From: Ignavibacteriales bacterium
Lineage (GTDB): Bacteria; Bacteroidota; Ignavibacteria; Ignavibacteriales; Melioribacteraceae
Length of the DNA: 64,000 nt
Direction: 5' to 3'
Assembly (NCBI GenBank): GCA_026390775.1
Contig: JAPLFF010000007.1
Location: 434,001-498,000 of the forward strand
Below the pieces are notes generated by a model. The model was not told the origin of the DNA. It saw only the letters and a program-made list of their open reading frames with translations, and made no database searches. Below, piece by piece: positions 44,158 to 52,853 of this stretch. Made by a program: the position numbers and the translations under genes. How positions within the stretch are numbered: the stretch's first letter is position 1; each line of letters starts with the position of its first letter.

Positions 44158-45168
44158 ATGAAACCCAAATTCCAATTAGGTTTATTTTTCATAGTACTAT
44201 TCGCAACCTGCCTGCCGGCAGGCAGGTTCTCAATTATTAACGCTCAATTCTATAAACCAGATTCACCTTTCGCACACACATATTCCATCGTTGCATTTGA
44301 TGAGAAGACCGGCGATATGGGTGTTGCGGTTCAGTCGCATTGGTTCTCAGTTGGAACAATTGTTACATGGGGCGAAGCTGGAGTTGGCGTTGTTGCTACA
44401 CAATCATTTGTTAATCCTGCCTTTGGACCAGGCGGTTTAGATTTGTTAAGTAAAGGAAAGACACCCCAAGAAGCGGTTGATGAATTATTAAAGAGTGATG
44501 AAGGTAGGGAATTCCGCCAGCTTGCAATTCTTGATTCAAAAGGTAACGCTGCTTCATTTACTGGTAAATTATGCATTCAACCCGCCGGAAATATTGTTGG
44601 TAAAAATTTTTCTGTACAGGCAAACTTAATGTCTAACGATAAAATTTGGCCTGCTATGGCAGAAGCATTTCAAAAATCAAAAGGACCACTTGCAGAAAGA
44701 ATGCTCGCTGCACTTGAAGCTGCAGAAAAAGCCGGCGGTGATGTGCGCGGAAAACAATCTGCAGCACTTCTTGTTGTGCGTGCTAAATCAACCGGAAAAA
44801 TTTGGGAAGATCGTTTAGTTGATATCCGCATTGATGATAGTTCCGCACCGCTTCCCGAATTGAGAAGACTTCTAAAAGTTCACCGGGCATATGAACACAT
44901 GAACAATGGTGATCTTGCAGTAGAGAAAAATGATATGGATAAAGCAATGATGGAATATTCTTCAGCAATGAAAATGTTTCCGGATAATCTTGAAATGAAA
45001 TTTTGGACAGCAGTTGCGTTAGCAAATAAAGGAATGATGAAAGAAGCTGTTCCAATGTTCAAAGAAATTTTTAAGAGAGATAAGAATTGGAAAGATCTAA
45101 CTCCGCGTCTGCTTCCAAATGGATTATTAAAAGTAACCGGAAAACAACTTGAGGAAATACTTGACTAA
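44158..45168 (+). CDS. Secreted DUF1028 (Ntn-hydrolase-like) protein
   Basis: The ATG at 44158 lies four bases after GGAGGT; the in-frame TTG at 44146 overlaps that site. The 336-residue protein has a signal peptide into which a GC-rich palindrome encodes C-L-P-A-G-R (about residues 18-23), just before F-S-I-I-N-A-Q. The DUF1028 domain (about 35-240) shows T-Y-S-I-V-A-F-D-E-K-T-G-D-M-G-V-A-V-Q-S and N-P-A-F-G-P-G-G-L-D-L-L. A short TPR-like tail follows (about 240-330). DUF1028 proteins resemble Ntn hydrolases and often occur with peptidases; their substrate is unknown. The inserted residues could alter export or cleavage. It lies 24 bases before the MFS gene. Confidence 0.88.
   Translation: MKPKFQLGLFFIVLFATCLPAGRFSIINAQFYKPDSPFAHTYSIVAFDEKTGDMGVAVQSHWFSVGTIVTWGEAGVGVVATQSFVNPAFGPGGLDLLSKGKTPQEAVDELLKSDEGREFRQLAILDSKGNAASFTGKLCIQPAGNIVGKNFSVQANLMSNDKIWPAMAEAFQKSKGPLAERMLAALEAAEKAGGDVRGKQSAALLVVRAKSTGKIWEDRLVDIRIDDSSAPLPELRRLLKVHRAYEHMNNGDLAVEKNDMDKAMMEYSSAMKMFPDNLEMKFWTAVALANKGMMKEAVPMFKEIFKRDKNWKDLTPRLLPNGLLKVTGKQLEEILD
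44205..44228. repeat. 24-bp perfect palindrome inside the DUF1028 signal peptide
   Basis: The 12-bp half-site AACCTGCCTGCC (44205-44216) is followed immediately by its exact reverse complement (44217-44228). It is strongly G/C-rich in an AT-rich gene. It is a relative of the element in hemW at 7418-7438 but is read in a different frame there. The gene stays open through it, encoding C-L-P-A-G-R. Confidence 0.85.
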
Positions 45169-45192
45169 TCATTTCATGATTCCGAATAACAA

Positions 45193-46422
45193 ATGATAAA
45201 CAACGATGCCTATGCGGCGCTTAGAATAAAAGATTACCGCTGGTTTATCATTGCGCGCGTAACACTCACGTTTGCAATTCAAATTCAATCTGTTATAGTT
45301 GGATGGCAAGTTTATGAATTAACACACGATGCACTTTCGCTTGGAATGATCGGACTTGCAGAAGCAATTCCATATTTATGCATTGCATTGTTTGCCGGTC
45401 ACATAGCCGATACAATCAATCGAAAAAAAATTATTCTTTATGCCGGATCAATTTATTTACTCTGCGCTATTTTGCTGTTTTTTGTTTCGACAGAATTACA
45501 CCCAATACTTATTAAGTTTGGTGTATACCCAATCTTTGCAATCATCTTTATTACCGGATTAGCACGGGGATTCATTTCTCCGGCACTAAATGCTTTTGCC
45601 GCACAACTTGTACCAAGACATTTATTCGGTAATGCCTCAACGTGGAATAGCATGCTATGGCAAACAGCTGCAATAACAGGTCCGGCATTCGGCGGTTTAG
45701 TTTATGGCTTCTGGGGAATTGGTCAAGCATACTTCTTTGTTGTTTTCTTCAGTGCACTTAGCTGGTTTTTCTTTTTTCTAATTAAAAAGAAACCGATGCC
45801 TGAAAGAACAAAAGAAGAAAATATTTGGCAGAGTTTATCAACCGGATTAAAATTTGTATTTAACGATCAGGTCATACTCGGTGCAATCAGTTTGGATATG
45901 ATCGCTGTTTTTTTCGGAGGAGCTATTTCCATTCTGCCAATTTTTGCAGATAAAATTTTACACTCTGGCGCTGAAGGTTTAGGATTGTTGAGAGCCGCAC
46001 CTGCAGTCGGTGCTTTAATCATGTCGTATGTTCAAGCACATAATCCGCTTTTTAAGAATGCCGGAAGAAATTTACTAATCTGTGTTTTAGGATTTGGTGT
46101 AACTACAATTCTCTTTGCATTATCAAATAACATCTATCTTGTTTTCTCCTTACTGATGTTAGGCGGAATGTTCGATAATGTCAGCGTAATAATTCGCCAG
46201 ACAATTGTTCAATTATTCACACCGGATGAAATGCGTGGAAGAGTTTCTTCAATCAATGGAATTTTTATCGGCTCTTCGAATGAATTGGGTTCTTTCGAAT
46301 CCGGAGTTGCTGCAAAACTGCTGGGTTTGATTCCTTCAATTATTTTTGGCGGAAGTATGACAGTTGCGACTGTAAGTGTTATGAGTTATATCTCACCAAA
46401 ACTAAGAAAATTAAAAATGTAA
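45193..46422 (+). CDS. MFS transporter (EntS-like exporter group)
   Basis: The 409-residue integral membrane protein has about 12 hydrophobic segments. It includes the MFS motif between helices 2 and 3, A-G-H-I-A-D-T-I-N-R-K-K-I, and the late D-E-M-R-G-R-V-S-S-I-N-G-I-F that marks the MFS_3/EntS-type exporters. Family members export siderophores or drugs; the substrate here is unknown. It begins 24 bases after the DUF1028 gene and may share its transcript. Confidence 0.92.
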   Translation: MINNDAYAALRIKDYRWFIIARVTLTFAIQIQSVIVGWQVYELTHDALSLGMIGLAEAIPYLCIALFAGHIADTINRKKIILYAGSIYLLCAILLFFVSTELHPILIKFGVYPIFAIIFITGLARGFISPALNAFAAQLVPRHLFGNASTWNSMLWQTAAITGPAFGGLVYGFWGIGQAYFFVVFFSALSWFFFFLIKKKPMPERTKEENIWQSLSTGLKFVFNDQVILGAISLDMIAVFFGGAISILPIFADKILHSGAEGLGLLRAAPAVGALIMSYVQAHNPLFKNAGRNLLICVLGFGVTTILFALSNNIYLVFSLLMLGGMFDNVSVIIRQTIVQLFTPDEMRGRVSSINGIFIGSSNELGSFESGVAAKLLGLIPSIIFGGSMTVATVSVMSYISPKLRKLKM

Positions 46423-46510
46423 ACTCCCGCAAAAAATAAAAACTTAATAACTAAAATGGGAACTCTTCTTTGTATTATATTACATTCAAGATAATTTCCA
46501 TGGAGTAAAA

Positions 46511-46918
46511 ATGTTTTCAATTTTTGAGACAGAAATAATTGTGCGCCCGGATGATATTGATATGAACAATCATGTTCACAATTCAAAATATTTAGATTAC
46601 CTCTTGATGGCGCGATATGATCAAATGAAAAAAGATTATAAAGTACCTATGGAAGTTTTTGTTGAGCGCGGATATTCCTGGGTAGCTTCTACAACACATA
46701 TTGATTTTAAGAGAGAGATAAAATTAGGTGATAAAATTGTAGTGCGAACGCAGGTAAATACTTTTGAAGGCGCTCAAGTAAAAGTAAATTTTTGGATTAT
46801 TAAAGTAGAAACGAATAAAGTAGCAGCGGAAGGATGGTCAGTATACACTTTAATTTCTATTGCAAATGGAAAACCGGCTAGAATTCCTGAAGATATAATC
46901 CAAAAGTACAATGTGTGA
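46511..46918 (+). CDS. Acyl-CoA thioesterase, 4HBT hotdog fold
   Basis: The 135-residue protein is the size of a single-hotdog thioesterase. It carries R-P-D-D-I-D-M-N-N-H-V-H-N-S-K-Y, the 4HBT active-site segment with the catalytic Asp before N-H, followed by the Y-L-L-M-A-R helix. Relatives (YbgC, FadM, 4-hydroxybenzoyl-CoA thioesterase) cleave acyl-CoA or acyl-ACP. Chain-length preference is not readable. It lies 88 bases after the MFS gene with its own AT-rich leader. The 142 bases after it hold no gene. Confidence 0.88.
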   Translation: MFSIFETEIIVRPDDIDMNNHVHNSKYLDYLLMARYDQMKKDYKVPMEVFVERGYSWVASTTHIDFKREIKLGDKIVVRTQVNTFEGAQVKVNFWIIKVETNKVAAEGWSVYTLISIANGKPARIPEDIIQKYNV

Positions 46919-47060
46919 AAATCAAAACAGAAAATTTTGAAACTTAAGTAGAGATATTTATCACAAAAATTATTATGGATAAGTTAATTATGGAACCAGA
47001 ATAATTTTTTCGAAATAGCATTTTAAACCTTGATAAAATTGGAGTGCAATAATAAAAAAG

Positions 47061-48845
47061 TCAAAGTGGAATACGTAAATATTGAGAATCTTTTTTCAGT
47101 CTTTTAAATATATAATTACCTTTTACTTTTCTAGCTAATCCGCGCACAGTTGTATTTGGGAATAATCCAATTCTTCTTATTTGAAAAATATCTTCATGCA
47201 AGCCAAGTGGCGCATTATCCGTAGCATAAACCAATTTATAACCAGTTTCACGGGCAATCTTTTTTGCTTCCTCGTTACAATTACCGTATGGAAAAGCAAA
47301 TGACTTTATTTCCCTCCCCAATTTTTCTTCCAGTATTTTTTTTGATTCTGCTAATTCATTTTTTGCTTCCTCATATGAAATTTTTGTTAAATCAGAATGT
47401 GTAAGAGTGTGAGATCCAAATTCAATTCCATAATTTTGCATTTCTAGGATTTGCTGCCTGTTCATCATTTTTAACTTCGGCTCATTACTTTTCAAATCCC
47501 ATGAATTATATTCCAATCCGGCAACTAAAAATATAATTGCTTTAAAACCATATTTCTTTAAGATCGGAAATGCTAATCGGTAATTATCTTCATATCCGTC
47601 ATCGAATGTTATAATTACAAATTTTCCTTCGGATCGGTTCCTTTTTATTTCAAGTGCTTCTTCAAAAGTAATTGTTTTATAGCCGCTTCTTTTAAGATAG
47701 CTCAAGTGCTTATCGAATTGTTCTGCGGTAACATAAATACCATGTTTACCTGCTTCATCCAACCTTTCTACTATTCTGTGATAATATATTATCGGGATTT
47801 CCTTTTTATAATAACGAACTACCACACTCTGAAAAATAAATTCAAGACGGCTAACATTCTTTTCTAGATCACACTCATCTCTAACTTTATCAAACACTTT
47901 ACTATCACATCTTTTCTGATCAAGTGATACTTTTAGATCGTTGATAATTTTCTCAAAGTCAAAAATCTTTTCAATTACGTTCATATCGCCGAAATTTGTT
48001 TCAAGAACAAAATTGAGATTGTTTTTATTTACCAATCCTATTGTGCATGCCTCGCCGATTGCTATTAATGGTTTATTAAGCAGAATTGTTTCAATGGCAA
48101 TTCTACCCGAACCAATTACAACCGAGGATTCGTTAATTACTTTTTCTAAATTTTCCACAAATCCTCTAAACACAAATTGATTGGTAAATTTTTGAAATCT
48201 TTCCGGTATTACTTGTCCGCCGACAACTTGAAACTTCACATTCTTAAATTCATTTAAGCGGGATGAAATATATTCCAACAATTTATATGCAAGATCACCT
48301 TTAGGCCCGGAAAGTCGAGTGATAAATGAAACAGTTTTTTGTTTCGTAATTTCTTGCGACGGCTTGATAATTTCCAAATCAAAACAGTTTCTAAAAATTT
48401 CCATCTTATCCGGATGAACTTTGAACACATCACTCAACTGTTCTTGTAATTTCTCGCAGATTGGTAAAGTATAATTACCATAAGCATGAAATATTTTCCT
48501 TGACAAAAAAGTTGCCTGTCTTCCGTGGACAAAAACGACTAATGGAATTTTTGTAAGCTTACACGCTAGAGAAGAAACCCAAGCGCTTGCTCTTGAATGT
48601 GCATTTACAATATGAATATTATTCTCGAGAATAAATTTTCTAAGAAATAAAATATTTTTAATTCTAAATAATAAAGTACGTTTGGATAATGGTGTGGGAA
48701 TATACTTTGCTTGCGTTTTTTTTGTTAACGTATCTGAGATGATAAATACTTTGTGACCTCTAGAAATTAACTCATCAGCAATTGATACTGCGAACACCTC
48801 TGCGCCGGTAACTTCAAGTTGAGAAAGTGTCATCAAAATATTCAT
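47061..48845 (-). CDS. Glycosyltransferase / polysaccharide deacetylase fusion
   Basis: The 594-residue protein joins a GT4-like glycosyltransferase (about 1-335) to a NodB-type polysaccharide deacetylase (about 348-594). The GT part has the early L-E-V-T-G-A-E-V-F-A, N-A-H-S-R-A-S-A-W, V-F-V-H-G-R-Q-A and the F-I-T-R-L-S-G-P-K-G donor-domain start. The NodB part has the metal triad Asp416 (T-F-D-D-G-Y), His479 and His483 (H-T-L-T-H-S-D), then F-A-F-P-Y-G-N. Such a protein could add and then de-N-acetylate an amino sugar on a surface glycan. It lies 23 bases after the GT2 gene on the same strand. The combination is uncommon, though both halves are intact. Confidence 0.9.
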   Translation of the reverse strand: MNILMTLSQLEVTGAEVFAVSIADELISRGHKVFIISDTLTKKTQAKYIPTPLSKRTLLFRIKNILFLRKFILENNIHIVNAHSRASAWVSSLACKLTKIPLVVFVHGRQATFLSRKIFHAYGNYTLPICEKLQEQLSDVFKVHPDKMEIFRNCFDLEIIKPSQEITKQKTVSFITRLSGPKGDLAYKLLEYISSRLNEFKNVKFQVVGGQVIPERFQKFTNQFVFRGFVENLEKVINESSVVIGSGRIAIETILLNKPLIAIGEACTIGLVNKNNLNFVLETNFGDMNVIEKIFDFEKIINDLKVSLDQKRCDSKVFDKVRDECDLEKNVSRLEFIFQSVVVRYYKKEIPIIYYHRIVERLDEAGKHGIYVTAEQFDKHLSYLKRSGYKTITFEEALEIKRNRSEGKFVIITFDDGYEDNYRLAFPILKKYGFKAIIFLVAGLEYNSWDLKSNEPKLKMMNRQQILEMQNYGIEFGSHTLTHSDLTKISYEEAKNELAESKKILEEKLGREIKSFAFPYGNCNEEAKKIARETGYKLVYATDNAPLGLHEDIFQIRRIGLFPNTTVRGLARKVKGNYIFKRLKKDSQYLRIPL

Positions 48846-48868
48846 TAGAAATACTTTTCCTTAGATTC

Positions 48869-49507
48869 TTATTCGATTGTTGAACAAATACTATCCGGTG
48901 TATCACGGTAATAAATGTACGAAGGAAAATTTACCTTGGCGATTTTGTATTTTGTTTCAGCTCGTTCGAAAAAATCCGAGTCGTCGCTATAAACTAAATT
49001 TTTAAATCCATCCAATTCAAAAAAAACATTCCGTTTCCCGAAAAAAGTTCCCCCGATAACACATTCGGAAAGATGAATCTCTTTAGTTAAATCATTTTTA
49101 TCTTTCACAAACGGATGTCCGATAATTTCAACACCGCCGTGAATGAGATCAATATCCGGATGTGCTTGCAAAAATTCAATCCGTTGTTTCAAATAATCCG
49201 GTTTCCATTCATCATCACTACACAAAAATGCTATAACTTCCCCGCATGATGCAAGTATTCCCGCGTTAGTTGTAAGAGGAGTGCGGCGCTTCGAATGTTT
49301 CATATATCGAATGTTTTCATACTTAAGCAAATATTCATCAATGATCTTAAATGTATTGTCCAGGCTTCCGTCATCTACAATTATTAATTCCCAATCTTTA
49401 AAAGTCTGGTTTAACACGGATTCAATTGATCTTTTTAAGTAGCCTGCGCGGTTGAAAGAAGGCATAATAATGGAAACAACCGGCTTATATGATTTGTAAA
49501 CCTGCAT
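48869..49507 (-). CDS. Glycosyltransferase family 2
   Basis: From the ATG at 49507 the protein is 212 residues. It begins just before the GT-A core P-V-V-S-I-I-M-P-S-F-N-R, then I-V-D-D-G-S-L-D-N-T (nucleotide binding) and F-L-C-S-D-D-E-W (D-x-D-like metal site). The frame is open to 49603 with an extra basic, hydrophobic leader, so a longer product of up to 244 residues is possible. GT2 enzymes transfer sugars from nucleotide donors to surface glycans; donor and acceptor are unknown here. It is upstream of, and likely co-transcribed with, the GT-NodB fusion. It is divergent from the 49616 gene. Confidence 0.88.
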   Translation of the reverse strand: MQVYKSYKPVVSIIMPSFNRAGYLKRSIESVLNQTFKDWELIIVDDGSLDNTFKIIDEYLLKYENIRYMKHSKRRTPLTTNAGILASCGEVIAFLCSDDEWKPDYLKQRIEFLQAHPDIDLIHGGVEIIGHPFVKDKNDLTKEIHLSECVIGGTFFGKRNVFFELDGFKNLVYSDDSDFFERAETKYKIAKVNFPSYIYYRDTPDSICSTIE

Positions 49508-49615
49508 ATTAATTTTCTTGTTTACTGATATTAAGTGAGTCAAATATAGTTTTTTATTGAATAATTTTTTGATTAATTTCATCAACCAAAATTCGAAAAA
49601 CACAAGATTTTTTTG

Positions 49616-49861
49616 ATGAGTTCACGCGAACAAAGAGATTATTTTAGCATACTTAAACGCTATGAACGAAAGTTCGAAAGTGATGAGTTAAACGATTATA
49701 AAATGCTTGTCAAACGTCATAAAGACGATGAAGATTTAGATAAACTTTCAATGCAACGGCTAAAAAAACTTTACGATAAATATCACGCAAACAGAGATAG
49801 AAAAAATTTCGATCAGTTCTTTAAAACTCCACAAACAGATTCCGAAGACCAATCTTCATAA
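49616..49861 (+). CDS. Small charged protein of unknown function
   Basis: The ATG at 49616 gives an 81-residue, highly charged, probably helical protein. It has repeated R-Y-E-R-K-F, K-R-H-K-D-D-E-D and L-K-K-L-Y-D-K-Y segments and an acidic Ser/Gln tail. It has no signal peptide or Cys. I recognise no family. It lies 22 bases before the DUF2723 gene on the same strand, so it is probably co-transcribed. Charge composition and position support a real gene, but its role is unknown. Confidence 0.6.
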   Translation: MSSREQRDYFSILKRYERKFESDELNDYKMLVKRHKDDEDLDKLSMQRLKKLYDKYHANRDRKNFDQFFKTPQTDSEDQSS

Positions 49862-49883
49862 TTGATAATTTTTTGGTGAAATA

Positions 49884-52790
49884 ATGAATCAAAAACTTTT
49901 ACACAAAATTTTTGCAGTGGTCGTTTTTATTATTGCTGCATTGACCTTCTTTGCAACAATGCAGCCTACGGTTTCTTTTTGGGATTGCGGTGAATTTACC
50001 GCTTCATCATATTTAATGCAGGTGCCTCATCCTCCCGGAACACCATTCTTCCTTTTTCTCGGCAGATTATTTTCAATGATTCCTTTTGCTAACAATATCG
50101 GCTATAGAGTAAATACCGTATCAGTATTGGCAAGTGCATTTTCAATTTTGTTTTTATATCTAGTTGCTGTTAAGGTAATTCAGAACTATAGAAAAAAAGA
50201 ATTGGAAAATTTATTTGATGCATTTGCACTTTACATCTCTGCTGCAATCGGTGCACTTTCTTTTGCTTTCAGCGATACATTCTGGTTCAATGCGGTAGAA
50301 TCCGAAGTTTATGCAACATCAACTTTTTTTATTGCATTTGTTGTTTGGTTAATGGTTGTTTGGAATGAAAAAGCAGATGAACCCGATAGTGAAAAATATC
50401 TAGTCTTTATTTTTTATTTGATTGGCCTATCAACGGGCGTTCATTTAATGTCGGTACTTGCAATCGTTCCGGTGATGATGACAGTTTACTTCAGAAAATT
50501 TGTAACCGATGAAAAAGCGCTTGAAAAAACCGGAATACTATTTGTTGTACATACTGTTATCATTCTTGTTGTTGCAGCAGTTATTTGGGCATCGCAGACA
50601 GATACAACTAATCCAACACCTGAACAATTCGGAGGACTTGACTCACGTTTTCTAATGATTTTGGTTGCTATTACTGCTCTATTTATGGGAGCGTTATATA
50701 AAAAAATCTTTCAAAGAAATTCTTTTTACATACCAATTGTAGTGGGTGGAATTGCATTAATGGTGATTTATCCCGGACTAGTAAAATATTTACCAAAACT
50801 GATTACAATACTTGGTCAAAATGATTTCAAGATGAATATTTTTGCCGGATTTGCAATTCTCGCTGCTGTTGGTTTTGGTGTTTATTGGTCAAGCAAAAAG
50901 GGTAAACCTGTTCTTAATTTAATTTTCAAATGTTTATTTTTTGCAATTGTCGGTTCATCAAGTTTTGCAATGATTATTATTCGTGCAAACCAGGAACCGC
51001 CGATAAATATGAACAGTCCAAAAACTTTTACTGAGCTTGAATCTTATATCAACAGAGAACAATACGGTGACTTTCCTATTTTTAAAAGAAGATATTCAAA
51101 CGAACCTCATCAACAAAATATTTATACCGATTACTCAAGCGATCTCGATTTCTTATGGCGGTACCAATTAAATCATATGTTCAATCGTTATGTGTTTTGG
51201 AATTACATAGGAAGAGAATCAACCTATCAAGACAGCGGAGTTGAATGGAGCGATATGTGGGGCATTCCGTTCTTCATCGGACTGTTTGGATTGTACTATC
51301 ACTTCCGTAAAGATTGGAAAATGGCATCAGTGTTTATCATGATGTTCATCTTTCTCGGATATCTTACTGCATTCTACCAAAATCAACAGCAGCCCCAACC
51401 GCGAGAGAGAGATTATTTTTATGTCGGCGCTTTCTTTGTATTCTCATTATGGATTGCAATTGGTATGCGCGGAATAATTGAAATCCTAAAAGAAAAATTC
51501 CAAGAAAAGAAAATATTGAAACCAATTTTGATCGGAGTTATTGTTTTGGGAATTATTGGTGTTCCGGTTAATATGGCAAAAGCAAATTGGTTTGAACATA
51601 ATAGATCCCGCAACTATGTGCCGTGGGATTATGCTTATAATCTTTTGCAAAGCGTTGCGCCAAATGCAATTTTATTTACTAACGGAGACAACGATACATT
51701 TCCGCTTTGGTATATTCAAAATGTAGAAGGAGTCCGACGCGATGTTCGTGTTGCTTGTTTGAGTTTAGTGAATACACCTTGGTACGTTAAACAATTAAAA
51801 AACACTACACCGTTCGGATCACAAAAGGTTGAAATGAGTTTAAGTGATGAGGAAATTGATCGTATAGGTCTTCAACGTTGGAATCCTACTGAAGTTTCTG
51901 TTGATGTACCACCTGATGTTATGAAGGAATGGAATATTACCGATAGCGCAACTGTTAAAGACAAAAAAGTAAAATGGATAATGAAAAATACCGGCCAATC
52001 CGGAGATATTAAATTTATACGCGGACAAGATATTGTAGCATTAGATATCATCATACAAGCAAAATGGAAAAGACCGGTTTATTTTGCAGTTACATGTTCC
52101 GATGACAGTCGTTTAAATTTAGATGATTATATTGAGATGGAAGGAATGGCAATGCGTGTTGTTCCTAAAAAGAATGACGTGCGTCAGATAGAGTATATCA
52201 ATGAACCGATCTTAAGGAAACAATTGTTTGAGCAGCCGACTAATGGATTTAGCAAAGATTATCAGCCGGGATTTTTATTCCGCGGATTAAATGATAAAAC
52301 AATTTTCTTTGATGAAAATCATGAACGCTTAACTCAAAATTACCGTAACGCATTTATGCGGTTAGCTCTTCACTACTTGTATAAAGAAAAGAACAACGAA
52401 AAAACTATCAATACAATTGAAGAAATGGAAAAAAGAATACCGCGTTCGGTAATTCCTATGGATTATAGAATTAAGCACGATATTTCCAAAATTTTATATT
52501 CCGCGGGAGATATGAAACTTTACGAGATTTACGCACGTGAAGTTATTGAAGAAACAAAAAAACATTTGGAACTAAATCCGCGCGATTTTTCAAGCTGGTA
52601 TAATCCTTATGATCTTCTTCTAACTCATTACGATAATCTAAAAATGTATAAAGAAGCTGTTGCGGTTCTACAGCAGCTACAAATTTATGCCCCGGGCGAT
52701 GAAAGTGTCCGTAGTCTCTTAAATGAATTTAGAAAGAAAGCTGGAATGGAAGTTTCTGAAGTTGTTCCTAAACAGCTTAATAAGAAATAA
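49884..52790 (+). CDS. DUF2723 membrane glycosyltransferase (TMEM260-like)
   Basis: The 968-residue protein has many N-terminal membrane helices (about 8-380 and 450-560). It carries the DUF2723 hallmark near residue 30-60: F-W-D-C-G-E-F-T-A-S-S-Y, then Q-V-P-H-P-P-G-T-P-F-F, with acidic residues placed as in GT-C glycosyltransferases. A P-R-E-R-D-Y-F-Y motif follows and then a large soluble part (about 580-968) with a TPR-like C-terminal end. The family includes human TMEM260, a protein O-mannosyltransferase; bacterial members are common in Bacteroidota and probably glycosylate exported proteins or lipids. It ends at an intrinsic terminator. The donor is not determined. Confidence 0.92.
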   Translation: MNQKLLHKIFAVVVFIIAALTFFATMQPTVSFWDCGEFTASSYLMQVPHPPGTPFFLFLGRLFSMIPFANNIGYRVNTVSVLASAFSILFLYLVAVKVIQNYRKKELENLFDAFALYISAAIGALSFAFSDTFWFNAVESEVYATSTFFIAFVVWLMVVWNEKADEPDSEKYLVFIFYLIGLSTGVHLMSVLAIVPVMMTVYFRKFVTDEKALEKTGILFVVHTVIILVVAAVIWASQTDTTNPTPEQFGGLDSRFLMILVAITALFMGALYKKIFQRNSFYIPIVVGGIALMVIYPGLVKYLPKLITILGQNDFKMNIFAGFAILAAVGFGVYWSSKKGKPVLNLIFKCLFFAIVGSSSFAMIIIRANQEPPINMNSPKTFTELESYINREQYGDFPIFKRRYSNEPHQQNIYTDYSSDLDFLWRYQLNHMFNRYVFWNYIGRESTYQDSGVEWSDMWGIPFFIGLFGLYYHFRKDWKMASVFIMMFIFLGYLTAFYQNQQQPQPRERDYFYVGAFFVFSLWIAIGMRGIIEILKEKFQEKKILKPILIGVIVLGIIGVPVNMAKANWFEHNRSRNYVPWDYAYNLLQSVAPNAILFTNGDNDTFPLWYIQNVEGVRRDVRVACLSLVNTPWYVKQLKNTTPFGSQKVEMSLSDEEIDRIGLQRWNPTEVSVDVPPDVMKEWNITDSATVKDKKVKWIMKNTGQSGDIKFIRGQDIVALDIIIQAKWKRPVYFAVTCSDDSRLNLDDYIEMEGMAMRVVPKKNDVRQIEYINEPILRKQLFEQPTNGFSKDYQPGFLFRGLNDKTIFFDENHERLTQNYRNAFMRLALHYLYKEKNNEKTINTIEEMEKRIPRSVIPMDYRIKHDISKILYSAGDMKLYEIYAREVIEETKKHLELNPRDFSSWYNPYDLLLTHYDNLKMYKEAVAVLQQLQIYAPGDESVRSLLNEFRKKAGMEVSEVVPKQLNKK

Positions 52791-52797
52791 ATAATCT

Positions 52798-52828
52798 CTG
52801 AGGCGCTCAATCGGGCGTCTCAGTTTTT
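52798..52828 (+). terminator. Terminator after the DUF2723 gene
   Basis: CTGAGGCGC (52798-52806) pairs with GCGTCTCAG (52815-52823) with one G-T wobble, followed by five T (52824-52828). It lies seven bases after the stop codon and separates this gene from the GT9 gene. Confidence 0.85.
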
Positions 52829-52853
52829 AAATAATAATTATAATCCGATCTTT

